Source: a virus
Virus record (IMG/VR): IMGVR_UViG_3300035698_017588
Span: 31,002 to 95,001 of that record
Direction: 5' to 3' (one strand)
Length of the DNA stretch: 64,000 nucleotides
The position numbers and the translations under genes were made by a program. Positions within the stretch are counted from its first letter, which is position 1, and each line of letters starts with the position of its first letter. The notes under the pieces are model-generated. The model worked only from the letters and a program-made list of their open reading frames with translations, did no database searches and was not told where the DNA came from. Shown piece by piece: positions 1-8,861 of this stretch.

Positions 1-714
1 CTGACGAGATGATAACTTAGTCCAAAATTGCGGTAATTTCTTAGCATAAACAGAAAATCCACAACAATTAGCGAACAATTTGGAAAAACCAGAAGAACAG
101 ATTCTAATTGATCTGCCTTTATCAGATACTTTAGAGATATCACTTGGAGAAAAACCAAATTGGGTAAAATATTCTTGTATCCGACTGAAACGATCAAGTT
201 CCAAATCATTACCAGCAAATCCGAGCCTGTAGTCCTTATCGGTATGACCTTCAGCAATGTAAATGCCGAACAACCATAATAATTCATCAGTCAATTCTAT
301 GACATTTGGTATCGGATTTATCGATTTGCCGCCAAATGGGTAAATCAACCCATCCCTTACTTTACATCTAGGGTCGTCAATATAATCACTAATAGTCAAT
401 TCTTTTAAATCGTCATCAGGAAGAATGGGAGCGGCTACGTGTATAAAATCATCGGGACTAATATCACGAATCTCTTTCATTCCAATCAAACCGGTTTCAT
501 GGCATTTAGAATACAATCTATGATTTTCAGTGCATACCATCACTTGGCTACCCAGAAAACCATATAATTCTTCTCTATCTCTAACCTTTCTCTTACCAAT
601 ACACTGTACTTCTCTAAGACGATTTTTATGTGTCCAAACATACTCACCAGGGCGAATGTCGCACAGCCTCTTAGAACCATTGATAGTCTGAACAGTAACC
701 TCAGGATTCCAACA
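1..714 (-). mobile_element. Intein in DnaE (partial, LAGLIDADG type)
   Basis: The reading frame of the polymerase changes character after TVLAND. It continues with a Cys1 splice residue and a Hint-like start (CWNPEVTV, then 'LCDIRPGEYVW'), a block-B-like stretch (MVCTENHRLYS) and a LAGLIDADG-like block (LWLFGIYIAEGHTDKDY). The insertion lies after the Asn-Asp of a conserved PHP strand, which fits the inteins' habit of targeting conserved active-site motifs. Base composition is AT-richer than the polymerase part. The C-terminal splice site (His-Asn plus Cys/Ser/Thr) lies beyond the left edge. Confidence 0.8.
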
Positions 715-1482
715 ATCATTCGCAAGAACAGTCTTCAATCCAAAATAATCTGCCAAGCCTACTAGATCCCAAAAGACCTCGTAGTCATCCTCAATCCCTG
801 GCATTTGCAATTCGATATAGTAATCCTCACCGAATGCATCCTTAAACTTCTTTACCCACGTCGCAGCAGCTTGAAAACGCTCCTTACGAGTAGTCTCAAC
901 AATGAGATTATCCTCTTTGTCTCGAAGCTCCTTATACCGAAGCTCATGAGCCACGGGACCATTGAGGCACCCGCTGAGAATAATCAAGCCTTCCCGGTGT
1001 TTACAAAGCTTGTCGAACCAAATACGGTTCATTTTACGACTACCAGCCCCGAAGAGCCCATCATCATAAGCTTCCGTGGTCAATTTGAGCAAGTTATGTA
1101 AACCCTGCTCTGTCTTGCAGAGCACGGTAAGGTGACGATTACGATTGATTCTAGTGGCGAGTGCGAAATTCTCAGCACGCCAAGCCTGACTCTTGAGCTT
1201 TATGCCTTGTTCGACCAACGACTGTCTTTGGGGTTCATAATCATTAAAATAAATCTCGCAGCCAAATATACTTTTCAGACCGTGTTTTTTGAATTCAAAA
1301 TGAAAATCTGGAACAGATCCCATATGACCATGTTCAGTGATGGCCATGCCGGGCCATCCATTATCGACACATTTTTCGGCGTATTCTTCGATAGTCGCTA
1401 CACCATCAAGTGCCGAATAAATCGAATGACAATGAAGGTGGGCAAATCCCGAAGATCCGGTATATTCGCTAGGTTCAGGCAT
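1..1482 (-). CDS. dnaE: DNA polymerase III alpha subunit (DnaE), N-terminal part, intein-split, cut by window edge
   Basis: I translated this stretch on the minus strand; it stays open to base 1, so the gene continues outside the window. Residues 1-256 form a PHP domain as in bacterial DnaE: the N-terminal metal motif HLHCHS (residues 15-20), ITEHGHMG (48-55) and the C-terminal strand TVLAND. At Cys257 the polymerase sequence stops and an intein begins. The ATG at 1482 is the first good start; a homing endonuclease starts divergently 24 bases away. A C-family replicase is common in large phages. The catalytic palm is not in the window, so activity cannot be judged. Confidence 0.85.
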   Translation of the reverse strand, partial: MPEPSEYTGSSGFAHLHCHSIYSALDGVATIEEYAEKCVDNGWPGMAITEHGHMGSVPDFHFEFKKHGLKSIFGCEIYFNDYEPQRQSLVEQGIKLKSQAWRAENFALATRINRNRHLTVLCKTEQGLHNLLKLTTEAYDDGLFGAGSRKMNRIWFDKLCKHREGLIILSGCLNGPVAHELRYKELRDKEDNLIVETTRKERFQAAATWVKKFKDAFGEDYYIELQMPGIEDDYEVFWDLVGLADYFGLKTVLANDCWNPEVTVQTINGSKRLCDIRPGEYVWTHKNRLREVQCIGKRKVRDREELYGFLGSQVMVCTENHRLYSKCHETGLIGMKEIRDISPDDFIHVAAPILPDDDLKELTISDYIDDPRCKVRDGLIYPFGGKSINPIPNVIELTDELLWLFGIYIAEGHTDKDYRLGFAGNDLELDRFSRIQEYFTQFGFSPSDISKVSDKGRSIRICSSGFSKLFANCCGFSVYAKKLPQFWTKLSSRQ

Positions 1483-1505
1483 CGAAAATCCAAAGAGTTG
1501 AAGTA

Positions 1506-2942
1506 ATGGCAAGAAGAAGAACACAAGAAGAATTTATTGAACAAAGCTTAAAGAAACATGGCGAAAAATATGATTATAACAAATCTGATTATATAAATGA
1601 ATATACTAAAATAATAATAATATGCCGAGAGCATGGCGAATTTGAGCAAAAACCGTCAATCCACTTAAAGGGACATGGGTGCAGAAAATGCCGATATGAA
1701 AAATTAGCAGCCAATATGGGTGGTGGATTAACCGGTTTTATTAAGAAAGCTTCTAAAATTCATGATAATAAATACGATTATTCAAAAGTTGAATATTCGA
1801 CATCACAGAAGAAAGTGGTTATCATATGTCCAGAACATGGTGAATTCGAACAATTACCGTGTAATCATATTAATAAGTGTGCTGGTTGTTTGAAGTGTTC
1901 GACCGCTTACCAACCCACAAATAAAGAATTTATAAACAAACTTGTTTATAAATTCGGAGAAAGGCATGATTATTCTAAAACTATATATACATCATCGAAA
2001 GACAGAATTACTGTAATATGTCCAGAGCATGGTGAATTTCAAATTAGAGCTGAATCTTATGTAAGATCTGGATCTTGCCCTAGATGCTGCTCGTCTAACG
2101 AACAATTGGTGATCCACGATTTTGTTACCAGCTTCGAACCAACGGCAAAATCGAATGATAGGGAAGCCATACGCCCTTTAGAATTAGATGTCTATATTCC
2201 AAGCAAAAAACTTGGAATAGAATATAATGGAAATTATTGGCATTCATTTAACAGAAATGAAACAACAGAAGAGAGAAAGAGGCACCAAACAAAATTCGAG
2301 AAATGCGAAAAATCTGGTATAAGATTATTTCAAATAAACACCACGGAATATGAAGACAAATTCGAAATAGTCCAATCTATGATCAGACACAGATTAGGAT
2401 TATCAAAAAAGGTCGGTGCCAGAAAAACAATGGTCAAAGAAATATCTAACAAAGAAGCGGGAATTTTTTTAGACCGCTGTCATATTAGTGGCCACAGAAA
2501 TGCATCTAAAAATTATGGATTGATTCTTGACGACAAATTGATCGCCACAACCACATTTAGTAAATATAAAATAGGTTGGGAAATAATAAGATACGCCAAC
2601 GAGTTAAACATAACCGTGGTAGGCGGTTTTTCTAGATTACTAAAATCATTTATAATCGACAATCGACCGAAAACAATCATGACGTTTGCTGATCTAAGAT
2701 ATGGAAGTGGAAATGTTTATAAAGAATCTGGCTTCGAGTTAGTGAAACGAACGAAACCAGGATATGTCTATCTTGACTCTAATGCAAGATATATGGGGTC
2801 TAGGATAAAATTCCAAAAACATAAACTTGAAAAAATTTTAGAAGTCTTTCATACAGAACTAACGGAATCTGAAAACATGTTTCTCAACGGTTATAGAAGA
2901 ATGTGGGATGCTGGGCATAATCAGTTTATTTTGAATCTCTAA
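1506..2942 (+). CDS. Free-standing homing endonuclease (zinc-ribbon repeats, Vsr/EDxHD-like nuclease)
   Basis: 478 residues. The first ~190 carry three repeats of about 60 residues with the pattern KxGxxxDYSK...ICxxHGEF...CxxC, as in phage DUF723-type zinc repeats. Residues ~200-300 hold a PD-(D/E)XK/Vsr-like core (LELDVYIP, IEYNGNYWHS, GIRLFQI) seen in the EDxHD homing endonucleases. The C-terminal third (CHISGHRNASK..., TFADLRYGSG) looks like a GNAT/Mom-like fold. The gene is strongly AT-rich, lies on the opposite strand to its neighbours, and sits exactly between dnaE and the next gene, overlapping that gene's 3' end by 17 bases. This is typical of a recently inserted selfish gene. No clear ribosome binding site. 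Confidence 0.8.
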   Translation: MARRRTQEEFIEQSLKKHGEKYDYNKSDYINEYTKIIIICREHGEFEQKPSIHLKGHGCRKCRYEKLAANMGGGLTGFIKKASKIHDNKYDYSKVEYSTSQKKVVIICPEHGEFEQLPCNHINKCAGCLKCSTAYQPTNKEFINKLVYKFGERHDYSKTIYTSSKDRITVICPEHGEFQIRAESYVRSGSCPRCCSSNEQLVIHDFVTSFEPTAKSNDREAIRPLELDVYIPSKKLGIEYNGNYWHSFNRNETTEERKRHQTKFEKCEKSGIRLFQINTTEYEDKFEIVQSMIRHRLGLSKKVGARKTMVKEISNKEAGIFLDRCHISGHRNASKNYGLILDDKLIATTTFSKYKIGWEIIRYANELNITVVGGFSRLLKSFIIDNRPKTIMTFADLRYGSGNVYKESGFELVKRTKPGYVYLDSNARYMGSRIKFQKHKLEKILEVFHTELTESENMFLNGYRRMWDAGHNQFILNL

Positions 2943-3564
2943 AGCTTATGATCTTATCGATATTTTGAATGAGTAGAGGAACGTCCGAGTCCTCAATCTC
3001 TAACACATCGAGAAGTTCATTAAAAGGATCAAATGTGACAGACTCCATTTCCTGAGTAATCAGATAAATCTTGTCACCATATTCCTTATCCCCAACATAC
3101 TTAGCCCTAGGTTGGTACCTATCAAGTGTCATGCGAGAAGCACGGGCTGACCTCTCTCGAATCAATGGATTAGCCACTATTTTGGCTACAAACTCTTTTA
3201 TCTTGTCGAATGGACGGAGTTCGACCCAAAACAGTTGCACAAATCTTTCAGCTGTCTCTGGGTCAGATAAGGATTTAATCAACCTCTTAACGAAGTCTTT
3301 GAAATACCGTTTCGATTTCGAAGAATAACCAGCATTGTAGCCATTCTCATAAGCCAAAGAACAAGCTTTGAGAGTAGAAAGAGAAGCTTCGCCCCTAGTT
3401 GCTTCCGGAAGCCAATATTCAGGAGCAATTATGTTGAGTTGTTTGAATTCGGAATCGAAGATTTTAATGTCCCAGATATCGAAAATATCAAGATAATAAA
3501 CCGAGTTACCTATCTTGATAACAACCACTTTATCTTTTGAACACAGAAATTCAAACTTCGCCAT
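2926..3564 (-). CDS. Hypothetical protein (212 aa)
   Basis: I do not recognise the family. The protein is soluble and mixed charged, with a Lys/Arg-rich central helix region (SKSKRYFKDFVKRLIKSL) and an acidic C terminus. Its ATG overlaps the stop of the upstream actin-like gene (TAATG), so the two are likely translationally coupled and part of one minus-strand operon. A partner of the filament protein is possible but is inference only. Its last 17 bases overlap the end of the inserted homing endonuclease. Confidence 0.7.
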   Translation of the reverse strand: MAKFEFLCSKDKVVVIKIGNSVYYLDIFDIWDIKIFDSEFKQLNIIAPEYWLPEATRGEASLSTLKACSLAYENGYNAGYSSKSKRYFKDFVKRLIKSLSDPETAERFVQLFWVELRPFDKIKEFVAKIVANPLIRERSARASRMTLDRYQPRAKYVGDKEYGDKIYLITQEMESVTFDPFNELLDVLEIEDSDVPLLIQNIDKIISFRDSK

Positions 3565-4850
3565 TAGAACATTTCAGCAGCTTTCAAGCATCCTCGTGCC
3601 ACAGTGAAGAGTGGACTTTTGCAAAGGATGACTTTATTAATCTCGAATGGCACTTCGAGTTCTTTGATCAATTTGATGCATCGATCATTGAATCCGGCAG
3701 GGCTGGCGGTGCCTCCTGCCATGTAGAGGTTGACACCTTCTTCGATTCTGGCTTCATTCTCGTTCTCTTTGAATCCTTCGATGATACCGGTAAGAACATT
3801 ATTAATGAGAATATCATAATGTAACACAATATCCATGCCAAGCCGGTCATCAGGCTCTTTGCCGGGAGTGAGATTAACAGACATTTTACGTTTCGACACA
3901 GTAGTCGGAGTCTCTTTGGATTTCTTCCGGCTATCGGCATTGAATCCATGTCGTTGTGCTGTTTCATAATCAATCCAATCTCCGGAACCAACCCAGCAAA
4001 AGCTGAATATTTCTAGACCGTACTTGACATAGCTGACAGTAACGGTACCAGCACCCCAACTAATACCAATCCCCGTGCCATCGTCTGAGGAATCCAACAC
4101 AATCGCGTGTGATTCCTTGATCGTATGCCGTTCGATATTGGACTTAGTTTCATAACTATCCAAGATGACATTGACTACACGAGTATGGTAATCCAGATTG
4201 ATATCTTTATTAATCGCTTTGGCGGTCGTACAGTAACACAGCTTGACACCATCACCGAATTTGCCGATGTCGTCTTCAGCCGTCTGCAACAAGCCAGTGA
4301 CAATCGTTGAGAGGATCGTCATAGCTTCTTCGTCAGCCGCAACACCGCCCTCAGCCATGGGACGCCGAAGATAATCGTTTTTGGCATAAGCGAATTCTTC
4401 TGCGTCTTTGCCGAGAATGATTGCTTGACCGTCTAGCTCGATCCAACGTGCCGGGCGTTTGGTCCCGTCAGATCTGACCTTGTTGGGATCATCGAGCATA
4501 TTCTTCAAGAATGGAGTGACACGCTCGAAAGGCCAATAACCGTTAACCTCACTGAGGTAGCCGATTTCGCCGTTCTCTTCCTTAAAGGCAAGAACGATAT
4601 TACGGGTTCCGAGGTCGAGTCCTAAGTATTCCATTTTCATTCTCTTTGTTCTACAAATTTCGCCAAGCCGAAACACCCTTGGTTTCTTGGCAACCTTATT
4701 TACTACCGAAGCAATGCGGGTATGCCCACGAACGATATCGATCTTGGACAGTGCGGGCTTGGTAGGTTTAGGAGCAAGAGGGGTATCAGCGATGACAGGG
4801 ATTGGACGCTTTACAGTGTCCGACAATATTCTATTAGGTTCACTCGCCAC
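3564..4850 (-). CDS. Actin/Hsp70-fold ATPase (ParM/MreB-like)
   Basis: From residue ~73 the protein shows the actin-superfamily nucleotide signature: phosphate-1 loop YLGLDLGTRNIV, phosphate-2 loop GIGISWGAGTVTV (residues ~256-268) and adenosine motif LYMAGGTASPAG near the C terminus. The family forms filaments used for plasmid segregation or phage organisation in the cell. Residues 1-70 are a basic, proline-rich extension read from a GTG with a possible AAGGG upstream. An ATG at 4640 (MKMEYLG) would remove it and is an equally possible start. The gene overlaps its upstream neighbour by 11 bases. Which actin-like subfamily it belongs to cannot be decided by eye. Confidence 0.75.
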   Translation of the reverse strand: MASEPNRILSDTVKRPIPVIADTPLAPKPTKPALSKIDIVRGHTRIASVVNKVAKKPRVFRLGEICRTKRMKMEYLGLDLGTRNIVLAFKEENGEIGYLSEVNGYWPFERVTPFLKNMLDDPNKVRSDGTKRPARWIELDGQAIILGKDAEEFAYAKNDYLRRPMAEGGVAADEEAMTILSTIVTGLLQTAEDDIGKFGDGVKLCYCTTAKAINKDINLDYHTRVVNVILDSYETKSNIERHTIKESHAIVLDSSDDGTGIGISWGAGTVTVSYVKYGLEIFSFCWVGSGDWIDYETAQRHGFNADSRKKSKETPTTVSKRKMSVNLTPGKEPDDRLGMDIVLHYDILINNVLTGIIEGFKENENEARIEEGVNLYMAGGTASPAGFNDRCIKLIKELEVPFEINKVILCKSPLFTVARGCLKAAEMF

Positions 4851-5106
4851 TCTTTGCCCTTGAACCGAAGCTAGTCTTGGGTGCTTTCTTCATCATCGAA
4901 GCAGGATCGGGTAATGGAACTTCCTGTTTCTTACCGTAGCCATTTTCCTCTCTTGTTGGAAAATCCAACGTCTCCACATTGCCCTTATAGACTGTGGGAG
5001 TCTTGGGTGCTTCAACATTAATATTGATGACGGATTCCTTCTTCGAAAACACCCATGCCCAATAATTTGCTGAAACAAGAAAAAGGATCATCCAGACAAT
5101 TGACAT
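4840..5106 (-). CDS. Small membrane-anchored protein (88 aa)
   Basis: One N-terminal hydrophobic segment (IVWMILFLVSANYWAWVF) is followed by a hydrophilic, Pro/Lys-rich tail. This is a type of small single-span membrane protein. The family is not recognised. It overlaps the end of the upstream gene by 19 bases and the start of the actin-like gene by 11 bases, in the manner of a tightly packed operon. Confidence 0.6.
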   Translation of the reverse strand: MSIVWMILFLVSANYWAWVFSKKESVININVEAPKTPTVYKGNVETLDFPTREENGYGKKQEVPLPDPASMMKKAPKTSFGSRAKSGE

Positions 5107-6221
5107 ACATCACCCAAGATCTTGAAGGAAATACCACGATCAGTGCAATGCTCTATGATCCTAGTCATAAAAGTCTGACGTTTAATGGATTCAGAATTAT
5201 CGCCAGCTGCGACCAAAGCACTGAACACACTATTAGAATTGACCAGGATAGACTTTGGAGAGCACGACACCAAGATCTCAATGGCAGTCAGCATATTATT
5301 GGAAGAGACAGAAAAGGGCGGTGCGAAATTGATATTCGACGTGAACTGCTTAACTGCGAACGTCCCAACCGGACCCAAAGACGGAGTGAACAAAGGTCCC
5401 GGACTAGTATGGTCAAGCAAGACTATCTGTGCGAATGTTCGAGACATATCGAATTCCGTGATCATCGCACCCGGCAAAGCGAAATAAAAATCCGCGTCGA
5501 TATCGGGGTCCAAAGCAAAAGTCAAATAATTATACTGACAAAATTGATAATCATTCGAATAAGAGTCAGTCAGCAATACATCATTACCACGGACCTTATC
5601 AAAAAGTTTAATAAACCCGTCGCGGTTTGAATTGTGAACTCCGGTCATTGAACCACGAGATTGTGTAACAACGATCTCGTCTTTTTCAGTAGACAACAAG
5701 TAGTCTAAAGATTGGCGTGAATAATTCGACGACAATGAAGCCCTAACTGTTGGCAACGCTTCTCGGAATTTAACAGATGCGAGCCACCCTTCCAAGACTG
5801 AAACATCATATGACTTAGGGTGCAGCAGTAAACTCAATTCTAAAAACAAGTCGGTGATGTTAGTACACCGATGCAATAATCGTGCCAACGTGCCCTTATG
5901 AGCTATTAAACCGAACGGGATAAAATCCGGCTTAACATCGACATTCGTCAAAACCGGTTGAGTCTTCAAATTAGCTTGGAGAGCAACGTGGTTAATCTTC
6001 TTGCCGAATGGGTTCTGGATTTTAGAACTAAATGGCAAGATCTGAGGAACATACATTGCTTTCACATTTGTAGTATCAAAATCAGCCGGTGGTTCCAAGC
6101 ACTGATACGACAAGTCTGCAATCATTACCCATTCTGTTGGAGATTTCCGGACTTTATCAAAGAGCCCAGAAATAGACAATCCATCAGAAAACTTGATACG
6201 ATGTAATTCTTGATATTTCAT
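5088..6221 (-). CDS. Hypothetical protein (377 aa), possibly virion-related
   Basis: Family not recognised. The sequence is rich in beta-type residues, Ser/Thr/Asn and aromatic residues, without membrane segments or catalytic motifs that I can see. It lies in the same minus-strand run as the collagen-repeat fibre-like protein upstream of it (29 bases apart), so a structural role is possible but not shown. No strong ribosome binding site precedes the ATG. Confidence 0.6.
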   Translation of the reverse strand: MKYQELHRIKFSDGLSISGLFDKVRKSPTEWVMIADLSYQCLEPPADFDTTNVKAMYVPQILPFSSKIQNPFGKKINHVALQANLKTQPVLTNVDVKPDFIPFGLIAHKGTLARLLHRCTNITDLFLELSLLLHPKSYDVSVLEGWLASVKFREALPTVRASLSSNYSRQSLDYLLSTEKDEIVVTQSRGSMTGVHNSNRDGFIKLFDKVRGNDVLLTDSYSNDYQFCQYNYLTFALDPDIDADFYFALPGAMITEFDMSRTFAQIVLLDHTSPGPLFTPSLGPVGTFAVKQFTSNINFAPPFSVSSNNMLTAIEILVSCSPKSILVNSNSVFSALVAAGDNSESIKRQTFMTRIIEHCTDRGISFKILGDVCQLSG

Positions 6222-6249
6222 AGATTAATAATACAGTGTGGATTTACAC

Positions 6250-7758
6250 TCAACATTCGCCGGATTCCGGAAAGATAAAGTAATCATCCTGACAACACTC
6301 ATCACCAGTTGGCTCTTTAGGACGAACCAACTCGTAAGGATATCTACCGGGTCGAACGCCCTCTGGGCCATACCATTTGAGATCTTCTGAACATGCTGCA
6401 GCATCAGTCCCAGAAATCCAATCGAATTCATGTTTTTCAAATGAACGGCGAGTGAAGCATCCGTCTTGAGGTTCCCATTGTTGTAGATCTGGGTCCTCGA
6501 CTTCTACTTCAGGAAATGCATTAGACAAAGGCGTCGTCTTTTTTATAGCTGTCGCTACACGTTCCACAGCAACATACCGGCCTTCAACTATAGGCCGAGT
6601 AGTGGTAGTACCAGCCAAAATATCAGTCGTAATCAACTGAAAAGCATCTTGAGAAACCAAACGAGTATAATTGACATAAAAAGTGTCATTCTCGCAGTCC
6701 AACCGAAAATGAGTCAAAGTCCCATCAGGACGAACATTCGAATCATCTGGGAATTCACAAGGCTCAGTCCGGATAAAACCGTCCGGAATATCACCACGAT
6801 CACCAGTGGGACCACGTTGACGGGCTTTCCAAACAGTTTCTTCGGGCCAACCACCGGGAATTTCGAATTTGAGAAGTCCGATATTTTGATCAAATTCGAT
6901 CACAATATCATCTGGATTAGCCCCGATGCCATTGACCACTATTTCAAAAGAGCCATCTACTGGATTAATATCCAACTGGAAAATGACATTAGGCACAAGA
7001 TTCAAGGAATTCGTCACAGTTTGTGACAATGCGATATTTGGACCAGTCGTAAGACCTAGAGACTGGTCAATTATTTGCTGGCGTAAACGTGAGAAAACCG
7101 TTTTCTCTTCATCAGCAACAAAAGGGCTGCCAATCACATCAATCCAATATACCAACTGGTCCCCGAACGAAAACGAACCAGGGATTTCATAAAACCCGAA
7201 AAACCTAAGGCTAATAGGTGTGATTGTAGGATGATTAAAATACGTCCCAATCGGAATAGGAACATAAGCTTGGCCGGTAACGACATCATTAACCTTAAAA
7301 GGATAATATGTCGCCTCATTTGGGGCCGGAATACCAACCTCACCATCAGGACCTTGCTCGCCCTGGGGGCCTCGATCGCCAATACAGAGATATCGGTAGT
7401 AATAAGCGACGAGCTTTTGTTCGTTGACGTCGATATTGATTTCGCCATTACCACGATAGCGAATATCGATTAGCCCGTCAGGACTGTAGAAATAATAGTA
7501 ATATGCGTCAGTGCCAGGAGCGATCTTGAAAACGGAAACATCAAGACCTTGAAGAGAATCCTGCAGCGTAACGAGCTTGTTATAAATTACCGGTGTGATC
7601 AACCCATCCTGGACAGGCGATGCAAGAGGAATCAACTCATTCAGCTCATTCTGCACCCAACGAATAGATCCGCTTTGATACCGCCACTCAATTCCATTTG
7701 TGTCGACAAACAGTTGACCGTTTATCGGATTACGAGGGAATTTAGTGACAGCTGCCAT
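6250..7758 (-). CDS. Tail-fibre-like structural protein with short collagen-like repeat
   Basis: 502 residues. A short Gly-X-Y run (GDRGPQGEQGPDGEVGIP) follows residue ~125, and a second short one (RQRGPTGDRGDIPDG) occurs near residue 330; both are typical of trimeric phage fibres. The N terminus (FPRNPINGQLFVDTNGIEWRY) resembles the small repeat found at the start of many phage virion proteins. The ATG at 7758 overlaps the stop of the nuclease gene (TGATG), showing coupling; a TTG one codon earlier is less likely. The role as fibre or baseplate appendage is inferred from the repeats. Confidence 0.65.
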   Translation of the reverse strand: MAAVTKFPRNPINGQLFVDTNGIEWRYQSGSIRWVQNELNELIPLASPVQDGLITPVIYNKLVTLQDSLQGLDVSVFKIAPGTDAYYYYFYSPDGLIDIRYRGNGEINIDVNEQKLVAYYYRYLCIGDRGPQGEQGPDGEVGIPAPNEATYYPFKVNDVVTGQAYVPIPIGTYFNHPTITPISLRFFGFYEIPGSFSFGDQLVYWIDVIGSPFVADEEKTVFSRLRQQIIDQSLGLTTGPNIALSQTVTNSLNLVPNVIFQLDINPVDGSFEIVVNGIGANPDDIVIEFDQNIGLLKFEIPGGWPEETVWKARQRGPTGDRGDIPDGFIRTEPCEFPDDSNVRPDGTLTHFRLDCENDTFYVNYTRLVSQDAFQLITTDILAGTTTTRPIVEGRYVAVERVATAIKKTTPLSNAFPEVEVEDPDLQQWEPQDGCFTRRSFEKHEFDWISGTDAAACSEDLKWYGPEGVRPGRYPYELVRPKEPTGDECCQDDYFIFPESGEC

Positions 7759-8861
7759 CAATCTACGCCTATGTTATCAACTGTGTACAGTGAATCGCCT
7801 TCATGGATAATCTCACTGTTTAGCTGCTCCATTAAAGACTTATTATATTTATCTGCGTGTTTATCACGATCAAAATATCGGCTAAAGAGATCTTGAACTT
7901 GCATCCTGGACGGAGCACCATGACCCCTATTAACTTCGGGCTCAAGGGAATCTTTCAGTCGAAGGAATCTGACGACCTTTGCTCCCTTATCCAACAATTC
8001 TTTCCGGTATTGAGTCGTCAAATCATCAGGGAGATACTGCTCCGCAATAATCCGAAAATGATTCCCCATCACATCATGTTCCGATAAACCAGCCACATCA
8101 TCAAGACCAATCGTTAACATATGAGGGGGAATCATCTGGCCAGGATTATCAGTGTACATCAGAGGACGCAAATCCACGAAGCTATGCTTCCCGGTGTCAC
8201 AATCGTATTCAACAAAACCATGGGGCACAACACCCTCATCGAATGAGAAAGGAATCGGCGACCCCACATAGTGAGTCTTCACGCCAGCCCGATGATAACA
8301 ATGAAAATGTCCGGTGAAGACCTGACCAGCCGCTCGGTGGTCGAAATTAATGGCCTTTTGTTCTTGGAATAAGAAGCAAAGGTTGTACGAGGCCCCGATA
8401 CATCCAATGTGAGTGAGTAAAACGTCGCTTTGGCGACATTCCTTGTCGATCTCGTCGACGACGTCCATATAAGCCTTGTCGACGGCGATGAACGGGATCA
8501 TCCAAAATCGACGGTCAAATAACTCGACGCGATGAATGTCTTCCAGCACGTGACAGACGTCCGCTAACGGTCGGAGTGATGTGATTTTCCAGTTGTACTT
8601 GTAGTACATGTCATGATTGCCTGGAAAGACATACCATTCTTGATCGTATTCTCTTTTCGTAGCCGCGAGAAACTCATAAACGACGTGCATCACTTCAACG
8701 TTAATTGACTCACGATCATGGAAGAGATCACCCAAAACAAAAACGTGTTTAATACCGTTCTTCTGGGCGTAACTCCGAATCGATTTCGCTGCCATCAAAA
8801 TGTCTTTGGTCCGACCGTGAAGACCAAAATGAAAATCTGCCGTTAAAAGGACTTTGCTCAT
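7758..8861 (-). CDS. Recombination nuclease, SbcD/Mre11 family (T4 gp47-like)
   Basis: 367 residues with the calcineurin-like phosphoesterase motifs in order: ADFHFG (8-13), GDLFHD (44-49), GNHDMY (81-86), LLTHIG and GHFHCYHRAG. The metal-binding residues are all present. In T4 the gp47-gp46 complex resects DNA ends for recombination-dependent replication. The gp46/SbcC partner lies at 13276 in the same neighbourhood. Its start codon shares a CATG palindrome with the start of the divergent helicase gene, so both genes begin on the same four bases. Confidence 0.9.
   Translation of the reverse strand: MSKVLLTADFHFGLHGRTKDILMAAKSIRSYAQKNGIKHVFVLGDLFHDRESINVEVMHVVYEFLAATKREYDQEWYVFPGNHDMYYKYNWKITSLRPLADVCHVLEDIHRVELFDRRFWMIPFIAVDKAYMDVVDEIDKECRQSDVLLTHIGCIGASYNLCFLFQEQKAINFDHRAAGQVFTGHFHCYHRAGVKTHYVGSPIPFSFDEGVVPHGFVEYDCDTGKHSFVDLRPLMYTDNPGQMIPPHMLTIGLDDVAGLSEHDVMGNHFRIIAEQYLPDDLTTQYRKELLDKGAKVVRFLRLKDSLEPEVNRGHGAPSRMQVQDLFSRYFDRDKHADKYNKSLMEQLNSEIIHEGDSLYTVDNIGVD

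Noticed and set aside
805-1506. Plus-strand frames of about 100 residues at the left end
   Set aside because: They are shadows of the minus-strand DnaE gene, whose translation has clear PHP and intein motifs.
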